From: Zea mays | Lineage: Eukaryota > Streptophyta > Magnoliopsida > Poales > Poaceae | NCBI RefSeq assembly: GCF_902167145.1 | Contig: NC_050101.1 | Location: forward strand, 113,737,789-113,801,788 | Length of the DNA: 64,000 bases | Reading direction: 5' to 3' | In this document: positions 9,740 to 19,538 of the stretch, one piece after another | Position numbering within the stretch: the first letter of the stretch is position 1 | Layout of the letters: the number at the start of each line of letters is the position of its first letter | Position numbers and translations under genes: made by a program | The notes under the pieces: generated by a model | What the model was told of the DNA's origin: nothing | Databases searched by the model: none | Seen by the model: the letters and a program-made list of their open reading frames with translations, nothing else

Positions 9740-12700
9740 TGTCACACCCGGTTCTGGAAGGCAAACCGAATGCGAACTATGTACGTGCCAGGATCAGAAC
9801 TCACGTACACAGCGATTACATAAATGAACATCATCACACAATGCTCGAATAATAACATAAAAGAGTACTTATTACATCATAGAGTCATAGACATCCACAT
9901 AGTCATTGTCTTAACAAGTAAATCAAAGTACTAGCGAAACGCAGTAAAGATAAGGCCTTCACAGGCAGCTGACTGGGGGTTGCCGCCAACCCACACCTAG
10001 AATTCGTCGTAGTCTTGGAACTCCTGGAAGTCTCCTTCCACGGCTTCGCCTTCTCCTGAGCAGTGATTACAATGCGGACAACCTGGTGTTTTGTGGTAAA
10101 GCAAGGATGAGTACACATCAACGTACTCAGCAAATGTCCCTTTTGGCTGGAGTGGACTAGCTTTATGTGGGGTTAGGCTCGAGCAGTTGCTTTTAGTTGG
10201 TCAGGTATTTATCATTAGTAGAAGCCAGATTTTATCATTAACCAACCCGTAAACCATTTCCTCATCGAGGAACATCATCATCATAGTCGAACCGAAACCA
10301 TAACATAATCCTTGTATCCCGAACCATCTGTATCTCTAATCAAAGAGGATCCCAAGGCTGCTCTTAACCGTGAGCACGGCTGATATACCAGTTTCACTAC
10401 CCTCTGCAGAGGTTGCACACTTTACCCATGAGTCATGATTCCCTTTCTACCCGGGGAGAGCTAATCCCCATTGACCACTACCTAGGTGGTCCGGCAGGGC
10501 ATCACTACGTAGCTTTTACAAAGATTCCCTAGAGATCATAGCTGCCCGTTAGGTTTCTCCAGTTTGATAAACACAGTACCCCTCCCCGCAGGAGAGTGAC
10601 TAACAAAGAGCAAAACGAAAGAACCTCGGCACTCAGCCTCGGCAGAGCAAGCACTGTGCCTGGACCCCATTGACGGCACGACGGCTAAGCAACTACACCT
10701 CTAGTTCATCTAATTAATCAGCTAAGGGCATCCCATTTCACCCTCATGGTTGCACTGTTATCCCGGGTGGTCTCTCAACGAACAGGTCCTTACGGAGAGG
10801 TACTCAGGAAACAGCCTGAGCCCCCTAGAGTATCACAAGATCATCAACATCATCAGGATAACAGTATCATAAATAGTCACATCATGTTCATTGATTAAGT
10901 TCAGGCAATAGCAGAGTGCTAACCATAACAGCCCATAAGGTTATCAAGGATAAAGTAAAGTGTAAAGCTAGTCAATCCTTAGGTTTCAAGTAAGTAATGT
11001 GGGATAGTAAGTTATAAGTGAACGGGACATAATGGGTCAGAGGACACTTGCCTTCACCAAACTGCTGATCAGGGACTTCCTCTGCAACAACCTCGGGAAA
11101 CACAGACTGCTCGTTGTCTACGTAAAGTAATCATTCACACTATGCACTTGGGAAGATAACAAACAAAAGCAACATACCAAACATATGCAGCAGAGAGATC
11201 ACAAGTTCATAGTAGAAAAGGGATAGGCACTCTGGTGTTCCCTAGGTCTGGGGTAGAGGACTATACAAAGTGATTCATTATCCACTAATCAGGTTTAAGT
11301 CAGTGGAGGGATTAAATCATTACATGGTTTTAAGTTCCTAAACTTAGGTGTTTAAGTCCATAAACTTAAGTATTCTAACTTTTATTAAAGTCTACCAACT
11401 TCTAATTAATTCAAATAGGGTTCCAATAGCCTTAATCCTATCCTAGTAATTAACTATTAATTGGTACATGGAAACAGCAGGGAAACATTGTTTAAATAGA
11501 TAGACAAAAACATCATGAGCATTTTGCAATTTGAAGCACCTAATTTGGAGTTCATATGACAAAGTTATGAATTTTACAAGTTTAGGGGTTAAAAATATAC
11601 CCTAAATACCTATTTTGAATTAAATAAAAGGTCCAGGGACCTAACTGAGAGAAACCAGGGACGGCAGGTTCAAATTCCAGAAAGCCGGGGGTCTCTTTAA
11701 GAAAAAGCACAGGCGAAGGGGTATCGGGCTACTACGGCCGTCAGATCTAAAGCGAACGACCAGGATTAGATCCTGCGGGCGGGCGCGCGAGCGCGCGGCG
11801 GCCTGGGCGGCTGACAGGCGGGACCGGGTGGGCAGCGCGGGGCACGGGCAGGCTGACAGGCGGGGCCGGCGGGCAGAGCGAGCGCGCGGGCGGGCTGACA
11901 GGCGGGGCCGGCGGGCAGAGCGAGCGCGCGGGCGGGCTGACAGGCGGGGCCCAAACGGCAGGGAGACGGGGTGTGGGGGAAGCGGGCCTGGGCCGCTGGA
12001 TCTCCGGCGGACGGCCAGGATTAGGCTTGACCTAATTAAAACGGGACCGCCCGATCTGGGACGGACGGTGGGGATCGGGTGGCCGGCCTGGGCTTCTTCT
12101 ACGGCTAGCTGGGGCGGCGGCGCTCGTCCCCGCGGCGGAGGACTCGCCGGAGACGAGGGGCGCGGGCGTTTAGCGGGCCTCCGAGGCGACCTGAGCGGCC
12201 GGGAAGGTTGGGGAGGGCACGGGGAGTCCTTTGGTGGGGTCTGGGTCGGGGCAGGGGCACCGGAGGGGGGCGGTTCACGGCGGAGCGGCTCGGCGGCGGC
12301 ATAAATCTACTCCGGCGAGGAATTACACATGGCAGAAGGCAATACACGGGTCGATAGGGGCGGGAGAGGTTCTTTACCTCAAGGCGGGCTCCGGGGACTC
12401 CTCCGCGACGGCAATGGCGCGACGGTGGCCTGGGGCGGCGGTGGCGGACCTCCGCGGCTGCACGGGGAACGGCGGGTGAGCGCGGGCAGAGAGAAATAGG
12501 GAGGGGGAGAGGGAATTGGGGCGCGTCCCGGGTTGCGGACGCCGGGGCGAAGCTCACCGTGGCAACGGACACGGCGGAGCTCCAACGGTGGCCGGGAAAC
12601 GAGCTCGGGACGGCGGGGATTTGTGGCGGCGGCGCTCTGGCGTGCGCGCAGCGAGGGAGAGGTGGAAGAGGGGTCTGCTGGAGCGCAAATGGGGGAGGGG

Positions 12701-13239
12701 GAGAGGGCGAGTGGGGCTCGGGGCTCAAGTGGCCAAGGGCGGGGCGGTTGCGAGCTCCACGCGCGACGTGGGCGCGGAGAAGGCGGGCGCGCGGGAGGCG
12801 GCTGCGCTGACGGGCGGGCCCGCCAGGGCAGAGAGAGCGGGGGGAAGAGAGCGCGCGCGAGGGATGGGCTTAGTGGGCCGAAAGGCCGAGGGGGGGGGCA
12901 GGGTTGGGCTTCTTTCCTTTTTCCTTTTATTCTGGAATTGTTTTCTCTTTTCTTTTTATTTTCTCTATTTGATTCAAATCCAAATAAGCCACAAATTCAA
13001 ATTAGACTTTCCAAGAATTATGCACCAAACAAAAGTGAAATCTAGGGTTCAACATGATGCAACAACTCATACTCCCTTAGGGTTTAACCATATTAAACTA
13101 TAATTACAAATGAAATAAGCACTTTTCTCCTATAGAAATGAGAAAGAAAAGAATGAGGAAGGATGAGAAAAGGGAAGTAACACCTGAATTTGTGAATATG
13201 AGCAAAGAAATTTTATACCCCCAAATTCAGGGTGTTACA
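9740..13239 (-). repeat. 5' LTR of the Tekay-type element (3500 bp)
   Basis: In plus orientation it begins TGTCACACCC and ends GGGTGTTACA, giving the TG...CA termini and a short inverted repeat. It holds the promoter for the minus-strand transcript. It carries the same GC-rich block and 42-bp minisatellite (11810-11953) as the left LTR. The base after it (13240) is gag sequence of the host TAT-type element. Confidence 0.95.
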
Positions 13240-13919
13240 CACACCTCCATGCAGTGAGGCAGGAGCCCGGGGAAACTCTCTGGGCCTTCATCTCCCGCTT
13301 CACCAAGGTACGAGGGACCATACCCCGTATCTCCGATGCCTCCATCATCACCGCTTTCCGCCAGGGGGTGCATGATGAAAAGATGCTGGAGAAGTTAGCC
13401 ACGCATGACGTGGAAACTGTCACCATGCTCTTCGCTCTGGCCGACAAGTGCGCTAGGGCCACCGAGGGCCGTGCATGGCACTCGGCACCACAGACCAGGG
13501 TTACCTAGACGGGTGGCTCGGGTGTCGTCGCTCAAGATGGCAAAAAGAAGAAGAAGAAGAACCGCGACCACGAGAGGACGTTGTCTACTACTTCGATCGT
13601 CGCAGCCGTGACTGGGGGCCAGAGCGAGCGCAACAAGCACCCACGACCGCAGAGGGGTAACAGTGGCACATGCCCTGTACACCCCAACAGTTGCCACAGC
13701 GTCGCGGAGTGTCGCGAGATCATCGAGCTCGCGAAGCGCGTCAGCGAGCGGCGCGAGCAGACTTCTAGGGATGGCTCCCCATCTCGTCGCTAGCCTGGCA
13801 AGGAAAGGGTCAACGACGGCGAGGTGGTCGTGGGAGAATGGGACCTCGGGTATCAGTCGCCCGAGGGGGTCCTGAAGGACGTTTTCACCGGAGACTCCGA
13901 CTCCGGTGACGATAGCTAG
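13240..13919 (+). pseudogene. gag: TAT-type gag fragment
   Basis: A single frame that can be followed to a stop at 13917-13919. It opens with the retrotransposon gag domain pattern (RQEPGETLWAFISRFTKVRG, then ITAFRQGVHDEKMLEKLA) and continues to the post-capsid segment CPVHPNSCHSVAECREI and an acidic tail VFTGDSDSGDDS. It is interrupted by a TAG near 13507 and another stop near 13791. The N-terminal half is cut off by the Tekay-type LTR. Confidence 0.85.
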
Positions 13920-13924
13920 TTGAG

Positions 13925-14347
13925 CTGCCGGGGAGACTCCGTCCTCCCTGGTCTACGGGGCCGAAGCTTGCCTTCCCTCGGAAATCCTTATGGGCACCCC
14001 ACGGGTCCTGGCTTTCGATGAGTCTATGCAGGAACAGCTATGGCATAAGGGCATGGACTTCATCGACAAGCGCAGATGGCGAGCAACAATCCAAAATACA
14101 CAGTGCAACCAAGCGATCGGGCGCTACCGCCAGCGGTTCATGCATAGTAGGGAGCTCAGGTTTGGGGGACCTAGTCCTAAGGCGAATTCTAAACCAAGAA
14201 GGGCTCCACAAACTCCCCTCCAGTTGAGAAGGACCCTTCAAGGTGATGGAAGTATGCCGACCCGGGTGTGTCCGCCTCGCCACAGCTGAAGGAATGCCTC
14301 TTCCCAACCCCTGGAACATAGAGCATCTCCGTAAGTTCTACCCATAA
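13925..14347 (+). pseudogene. pol: TAT-type integrase C-terminal remnant
   Basis: The conserved 3' end of gypsy pol: GTPRVLAFDESMQEQL, then FIDKRRWRATIQN, an LVLRRILNQEGLHKL segment in a shifted frame, and the ending RLATAEGMPLPNPWN...LRKFYP before TAA at 14345. A frameshift occurs near 14165 in a G-run and another further on. The catalytic integrase core, RT and RNase H are absent. The join to gag near 13920 therefore marks an internal deletion of several kilobases. Confidence 0.85.
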
Positions 14348-15352
14348 GAGCAAACCTGAGGGGTTAAGTTTTCCTCTTTTTGTAACTAGGTTGTGCATAC
14401 GTGTACGCCAGCCTGATGAGGTCCACCCTCATAAGCCCGGCCCGTTGGTCTGCACCCATGCATGTCAAGTTATAAAGGAAGGATTTACCCCCTCAGATGT
14501 GCTCATGTGATGGTTTTATTCTGCTACAGATTCCGGATATTATTTTTTATCTAACCCACCCATACAGTTTTCCACCCCTGCTGGTATGATGACATCCGAA
14601 TTGAGTAGCCAGAATTGCAGTTTAGGACCCCTCTACGAAGGCAGAGGGGTCCAGCAGCCTGGGGGCCAGTTCTAGAGAACTGGTACTTGTCTCCTGGGGT
14701 GGTCCAGAGCTGTGTAGCCATTTAGCTTGGTTCCGTACCCTAAACCTACATGCTCCACCACTCTATGATGGGTACCCTAGTATTTGGAACTATAGTCCTA
14801 TGGGTCCGGCAACCTGGGGTCCGGTTCTAGAGAATGGACGCACGTCTCCTGGGGTGGTCCGGAACTGTGTAGCCGCTTAGCCTGGTCCCGTACCCTAAGC
14901 ATGCACGCTCCACCACTCTGCGATGGGTGTCCTAGTATCTAGAGCTGTGATTCAGGGGGTCCGGGCACACGGCTTGGCTTCCCAGGCTAAATCCTGCAGG
15001 TCCTGTTGCATGAATCAAAGGATGGCTGATACCAGACGATGGATCCTATGGGTGTGCTACTAACGCTCCTTAGCCGAAGCTGTGTACAGGTCCTGGTACC
15101 AGGAGAGGCTACCTCCTGGGGGCCGGGTCACCAACTCTTTCTTAGGTATGCTGGTATCCAGCCTCGACACGTCGAGCCTACATCCCAAGGGGGGCAGGTA
15201 CCAGGAGAGGAGTTGGTAACGCCACACACAGCAAGACAAAATACCATACAGATAAGAGTTGTTTAATTGATAGTTCCCAAAAGTATCTTACAAAAATAAA
15301 AGTTATTACATCCGCCTTCAAGCGGAGCCCTAGCCTCATTACAGGTACAAGC
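14348..15352 (+). repeat. 3' non-coding region of the TAT element with about 155-bp tandem repeat
   Basis: Two diverged tandem units share GGTTCTAGAGA-like and CTCCTGGGGTGGTCC blocks. The TTCTAGAGA motif sits at 14670 and 14825, 155 bp apart. A weaker related stretch around 15080-15130 shares CTCCTGGGGGCCGGG. No coding capacity. The AT-rich stretch 15240-15320 is suitably placed to be the 3' end of the antisense unit that follows. Confidence 0.65.
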
Positions 15353-15585
15353 TACTCGACATCAGCAGGGTCGCGCTGGAAGCGCGCAGCCGCCGCCTCC
15401 ACGGCGTCCTGTACGACCTCCCGGGCGGCGTCTTCAGTGTCGGCAACCGGACCAGCGATCACTACCACCGCCCGTGGGCATCCTCCCTCAGCGTTGTCGT
15501 AGCGTAGCTGCCGCCGTAACCGCCGGGCGCAGGCCTGCCGCTCACCCCGAACACGGTGGTGGTCACTGGGAACAGAGGAGCTAGC
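15353..15585 (-). pseudogene. Possible C-terminal part of the antisense ORF of the TAT element
   Basis: On the minus strand this stretch reads as an open, protein-like segment (RRQLRYDNAEGGC, PRAVVVIAGPVADTEDAA, EAAAARFQRDPADVE) that ends in TAG. An AT-rich tail lies just downstream on that strand. It lies on the same strand as the N-terminal antisense ORF at 15682-16236 but is separated from it by a segment that makes better sense on the plus strand. Function unknown. Confidence 0.35.
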
Positions 15586-15639
15586 AGCAACCCGGTGCTG
15601 CAGCTTGCCAACGACGGCGGTCTCCTCGATGCGTGCGTC

Positions 15640-15900
15640 AAGGCGAAGAAGCCCTCATCGTTGGAGGCGACGTCGAGGCTATTAAAGCCAAAGAGATGGA
15701 GACGCGACAGCGCATGGTGCTCGGCAGCCTGGCCGCTGAGACGGACCGGAGCTCGACCAGTTCATGGAGGCGTACCACGAGGTGCCGGTGAAGTTCAGGG
15801 AGGAGCTAACAAGGCTGCTGCAGGAGGCAATGAAGTTCATGCGAAAGATGGAGCTGCATCTCAACTCGCTTTCTCCGGAAGGTCGCTGCGCAACACCCTT
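15640..15900 (+). pseudogene. Plus-strand helical protein remnant inside the antisense unit
   Basis: The plus strand gives protein-like, charged helical sequence: ALIVGGDVEAIKAKEMETRQ and VLGSLAAET. After a one-base frame slip near 15750 it continues MEAYHEVPVKFREELTRLLQ and MKFMRKMELHLNSL. The opposite strand here reads as low-sense Ser/Cys-rich sequence. It may be a central coiled-coil part of the antisense protein that has been inverted, or a separate gene remnant. Confidence 0.4.
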
Positions 15901-16236
15901 TCGTCCGAGCACTGGTGGAAGAAGCGCCACCCCCACGAACATCTCACACAGGTGGGCAAAGATGGCCGCCTGGAGGATGGAGTGGGGCGTGAGGTGCTGA
16001 AGTTGGAGGCCGAGCTCCTCCAGCAGCAGCAGGAAGAAAGGCGAGATCCGCAGCGCCAACCCACAGGAGAGGTAGGAGACGAAGAGCACGAACTCCCCGG
16101 CGGCAAGATCGCCGAGGGGTGAAGCGCCGGCGCGGATCCTTCCGGCGAACGCCGGCGTGCCCCATCCGGGCAGGTTGCGCACCAGGTTGAGTGCCACCTC
16201 GGACTGGAAGCGCTCGGGATGGACTAGCGAGGCCAT
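15682..16236 (-). CDS. Antisense ORF of the TAT element, 'putative gypsy type transposon' domain, N-terminal
   Basis: It starts MASLVHPERFQSEVALNLVR at 16236 and has the hallmarks of the plant PF04195-type domain: LPGWGTPAFAGRIRAG, a hydrophobic FVLFVSYLSCGLALRIS stretch, LQLQHLTPHSILQAAIFAHL and CEMFVGVA. This domain is known from opposite-strand ORFs in the 3' regions of TAT-type retrotransposons; its role is unknown. Similarity to the family stops right after CEMFVGVA (about 15915). The remaining frame to 15682 is probably not original coding sequence. Longer upstream in-frame starts (to 16587) run through repeats and are unlikely. Confidence 0.7.
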   Translation of the reverse strand: MASLVHPERFQSEVALNLVRNLPGWGTPAFAGRIRAGASPLGDLAAGEFVLFVSYLSCGLALRISPFFLLLLEELGLQLQHLTPHSILQAAIFAHLCEMFVGVALLPPVLGRKGVAQRPSGESELRCSSIFRMNFIASCSSLVSSSLNFTGTSWYASMNWSSSGPSQRPGCRAPCAVASPSLWL

Positions 16237-16440
16237 GGCGACTACGGCGGCTAAAGGCAGAGGAACGCGAATGCAAAGGGGTGCGGAGAGATAGAAGGCG
16301 AAAGGGCGCTGCAGTTGGAGAGAATGCGAAAGCGTAACTGCTGCACGCGGGGTGAACCCCTTCTCAAGGAAGACTCTCCCGCTCGCGCCCCGAGACACCG
16401 CAGAAAATCTCGCCCGACGCGCACCAAGGCAGCCTAGCCT

Positions 16441-16690
16441 ATGACACGGGGGCCTGGGCCCACAAGTCATACAGTTGGCGTGCGGGTCTCCGAGTGCGAA
16501 GAAGGCGAACCGCCGCCCACGGTAGTGCGCCTCTCCATCTCCACCGAAAACAACGGCCCAGTCTCTGACATAGAGGCTCGGGCCCACGAGTCATACTCCT
16601 TGGGCGTCGGTTTCTGAGTGCAGAAAGAGCGAACCGCCGCTCGCGCCAGTACTGCACCTCCTCGGGGCCGCCACAAAGGACAAAGAAGGT
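16441..16690. repeat. Two tandem 124-bp repeats upstream of the antisense ORF
   Basis: The blocks GGGCCCAC(A/G)AGTCATAC and CGAACCGCCGC occur twice. The CCCAC(A/G)AGTCATA copies start at 16459 and 16583. The array lies about 200-450 bp upstream of the antisense start codon, where a promoter or enhancer of that unit could be. Confidence 0.7.
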
Positions 16691-16813
16691 GAATTTTTAA
16701 ACCAATGCAGCGGTATCGAGGCGCCTCGTGTGTGGCCCAGCAAAACCATCAGGCGTGGGGGCCGTGGGTCAGTCAGCCGCGGGGATAGACTTGGCAGTTG
16801 GCGTGTCCGAAGG

Positions 16814-17260
16814 TATAGATGGCCAATAAGCACGAGGCCCGCGAGCCCGACACGAAGCCCGCTGTTTGGGCACGGTCCGAGCCCGGCACGGCCCGGTTCT
16901 ATGCAGGCCCGGGCCAGCCCGGCACGTATAAGCGGGCCAGGCTCGGACAGGAAACTAGGCACGGTGGGCAAGCCCGGCACGGCCTGTTTACCCCTAAACC
17001 CGTTAAGCCCGCTTTTTTTGCACTAAAACGTGCTTACCGGCCCGTTTAGCCCGCTTTTCGGCCCGCTTTTTTCGTGCTAAACGGACCGGCCCGGCCCGTT
17101 TAGGCCTGCTGCGGGCCGGGCTCGGACAGGAAATCGAGCCCGCGGGCTTAGACGGCCCGGCCCGGTTTTCTAACCGTGCTTGGCAGGTCGGGCCCAAAAC
17201 GGGTCGGGCTTCACTGGGCCCGGGCCGGACCGGGCCGGACCGCCCATTTGGCCATCTCTA
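16814..17260. mobile_element. hAT-type MITE with GC-rich body
   Basis: A 447-bp element with terminal inverted repeats TATAGATGGCCAAT (left) and, read from the other end, TAGAGATGGCCAAA, which differ at one of the first 13 positions. It is flanked by a perfect 8-bp target duplication TCCGAAGG (16806-16813 and 17261-17268). An 8-bp duplication and a TAGxGATGGCxAA terminus are diagnostic of the hAT superfamily. The body is made of GGCCCGGC/GCCGGGCC palindromic blocks and has no transposase, so it is non-autonomous. Reading frames through it are compositional. Confidence 0.88.
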
Positions 17261-17382
17261 TCCGAAGGCGGACTGGCAGTGATTATGTCAGCAAGCGCAC
17301 GGAAGTGGCGTGCCAATCGTCAATCAAGCTTTAGCCTCACCTGCAGGCTCGTATCCTCCCCTGAGGTGGGCACGGGGGCCAC

Positions 17383-18556
17383 TGTCGCTACCCTGAAACA
17401 GGGGTACCCCTTACTACAGTATGAAGACACGGTGCCCGTGCGGCTGTCTCTAGTCGCGTGGTGAATAGCACCCGACCCCACAACAGGGACGGCTCCAGGG
17501 CCGCCACATGGCCGAAGAAGACAATATCCTCCAAGGTATCAATAGTGGGTCCGGACCCCCATGGGAAAGTGTCGGACCCCTGCATATACGGACCGGACTT
17601 CCGGGCAAGGTCCAGGACCTCCACGGGTACAAACCGGACCCCTGGGGCAGGTCCTGGACCCCTCCGTGTGGGGTCCGGGCCACTCACAGTAGGGTCCCGG
17701 GATTCCGAGACAAAGAATACCCAGGCCTTAATCAAGGCCAGGCGGGGGTCCGGAGCTGACACGTGTCTGGACCATACCACGTATGCTCCTGCTCCCCGCT
17801 CAGGCGGAGCCCCGATGTTGCCACGTGGCACGCTGCCCGTGGGCGGAGCCTGACGTAAGGCCTCTGGGCCGCGCGGCCTCTGCATTTATTGCGGATAAGG
17901 CGCGCCGCCTGTCCATTCCACTGGCAGGTGATGTGCGGCCTCGGCATTTAATGAGCCCTGTCCACTCCACTAGCAGGCGATGTGCCGCCTTAGAATTTAA
18001 TGAGCCATGTCCACTCCGCTGACGGGCGGCGACCAGGCCATCCTGCAAGCGGCGTGCCTGTCCATTCCGTTGGCAAGCAGTACGCCCGTGCTGCGGCGTA
18101 CACTATGCTCATCATCACTCGCGCGTTATCGAGGAAGCGGCGCTGGATATCAATACTATATGCACTACGGACATTATTGCGCCTGAAGATTGCCCAGCCG
18201 TTGCTGACATGAGATACTTTTATAGTGTATTCCCTCCATTTTGCCCCTGGGCCCACATGTCAGGGCTCAGCAGCCTTGTATGTGCCCCCCTTGAGCTATA
18301 AAAGGTAGGGCACACGACGTTACAAGCAAGCTCACTCGGACACTCAGACTCACAAGTTCATATAAGCTCTCAAGCTCAATACAGCACACAGTGGAGTAGG
18401 GTATTACGCTCCGGCGGCCTGAACCACTCTAAACCCTTGTGTGTTCTTGTGTTCATCGTCCATCTAGCTAGCAGGCAAAACACTTAGGCCCCTCCTCGTC
18501 TTAGGATTTAGGGCGGGTGCGTTCCGCCACCCGGACGGAGAATTTCCTCTCCGACA
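17383..18556 (+). repeat. 3' LTR of the TAT-type element (1174 bp)
   Basis: It starts TGTCGCTACC and ends CTCTCCGACA, giving the inverted terminus TGTCG/CGACA. A purine-rich stretch (GAGGTGGGCACGGGGG, about 17362-17377) just upstream is a plausible polypurine tract. Inside are several diverged GGGTCCGG / GGACCCC blocks (about 17540-17700) and repeated TGGCAGGCGATG-like blocks (about 17920-18080). Confidence 0.8.
18297..18303 (+). promoter_or_regulatory. TATA box in the TAT-type LTR
   Basis: TATAAAA in a GAGCTATAAAAGGTAGGG context, about 250 bp before the LTR end. The U3-R boundary would be about 30 bp downstream. Confidence 0.6.
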
Positions 18557-19448
18557 GGGCTGATTCACCTAGAGCACGATTTTCCATTCCCTTTAGCCAT
18601 TTTGATAAAAAAATCCATTCGAATTCATGCTTTCATATATGACTTTGAGGTTTAAATATTTTTGAATTCAAATTTGGTGGACACCTTTGGAACTGCCTTG
18701 AAGGCGTGTACAAAATTTCATCTCAATTAGGGTATGTTTGGATTAATTTTGCATTTTAGAACTTAGTTTCGGGCTGTTGAAAACAACATGAGTAAGCGAC
18801 ACATTTTTGGACCGTTTCGGACTTTTTGGTGTCCGTTTTGAGATCTATTTGTTTTATTGGACTCGTGTATGTCACAGAAACTTTTCTGAAAAAATGAAAC
18901 TCAGATTCAAGTGATTTGTTGTGTTCTCCGGTCTTTACCAAGAACATTTATCCACTAGTGGGTGCTTAGACATCTCTTGTGTGTCATTTGGAGTTTTGGA
19001 GGTTAGAGTGTAATATTGGGTCCCGTTCATCTCCTCTAGTTGTCTGATTCGATTTTTTAATTTGTCCACTGTGTCTTTTTTTGTTTACTGTTAGGTATCA
19101 AAATCCAACCCAACAGGATAAACCCAATTTCTCAGCAATCTTGCATAGTACGGTAGGAATCCACATTTAAAACGTCCTTCAATTCGAGTAACCATCCACA
19201 CCTATTGGCTCTTGATCTCAAATTACCGAACTGTTACAGAGTCACTGTAATTCACAACGCTCATACGTCCCATGCATGTCTTCTTTGTCAAATGTCAATC
19301 ATGTAGCAGAAGCATGCTTTTGAAAATTAAACTACTACTACCAAGAAAAAAACAGATAATAAAATGGTACAAACCTGGAAACAAAACGGGAATCCTTGAG
19401 ACCTTGACAAGAAAAAAATGAAGTACGGAAATAGAGAGAAGAACAAAC

Positions 19449-19452
<4 letters not shown>
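18557..19452. other. Intergenic sequence 3' of the syntaxin gene
   Basis: AT-rich host sequence with no reading frame that looks like a gene. The part next to 19450 should contain the rest of the syntaxin 3' UTR and its polyadenylation signals. Confidence 0.5.

Positions 19453-19518
<66 letters not shown>
19453..19518. repeat. (GA)n / (CT)n microsatellite in the syntaxin 3' UTR
   Basis: An uninterrupted GA run of more than 30 units that ends 20 bp from the syntaxin stop codon. It would be transcribed as a CU run in the mRNA. Confidence 0.95.
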
Positions 19519-19521
<3 letters not shown>

Positions 19522-19538
19522 CCCCTTGGAGTGATTCA

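Larger units (their letters stand above)
1..13239 (-). mobile_element. Tekay/Del-type Ty3/gypsy chromovirus, nearly complete
   Basis: A minus-strand LTR retrotransposon. The right LTR (9740-13239) is its 5' LTR and the left (1-3448) its 3' LTR, with only about 54 bp of the left LTR missing at the window edge. Order on the minus strand is LTR, PBS, extra ORF, gag, pol (protease, RT, RNase H, integrase, chromodomain), PPT, LTR. Long LTRs, a C-terminal chromodomain and a gag-pol in one frame fit the Tekay/Del chromovirus clade. By eye the two LTRs differ at roughly 25-30 positions in 3.4 kb, mostly transitions. That suggests an insertion a few hundred thousand years old at the usual grass LTR rate. 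The element lies inside the gag of another gypsy element (13240 on). The matching target duplication on the left is outside the window. Confidence 0.93.
13240..18556 (+). mobile_element. TAT-type Ty3/gypsy element, 3' portion, internally deleted
   Basis: Remains of a plus-strand element whose 5' part lies left of the window because the Tekay-type element inserted in its gag. It holds the rest of gag (to 13919), an integrase C-terminus (to 14347), a long 3' region with tandem repeats, an antisense ORF, and a 3' LTR (17383-18556). Protease, RT and RNase H are missing, so a deletion joins gag to integrase. The long 3' region with an opposite-strand ORF is typical of the TAT/Retand branch of plant gypsy elements. 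The gag and integrase carry stops and a frameshift, so this is an old copy. A hAT-type MITE (16814-17260) inserted in it later. Confidence 0.85.

Noticed and set aside
16730..17464. Reading frames across 16730-17464
   Set aside because: They run through the GC-rich palindromes of the hAT MITE and into the LTR; no protein-like features.
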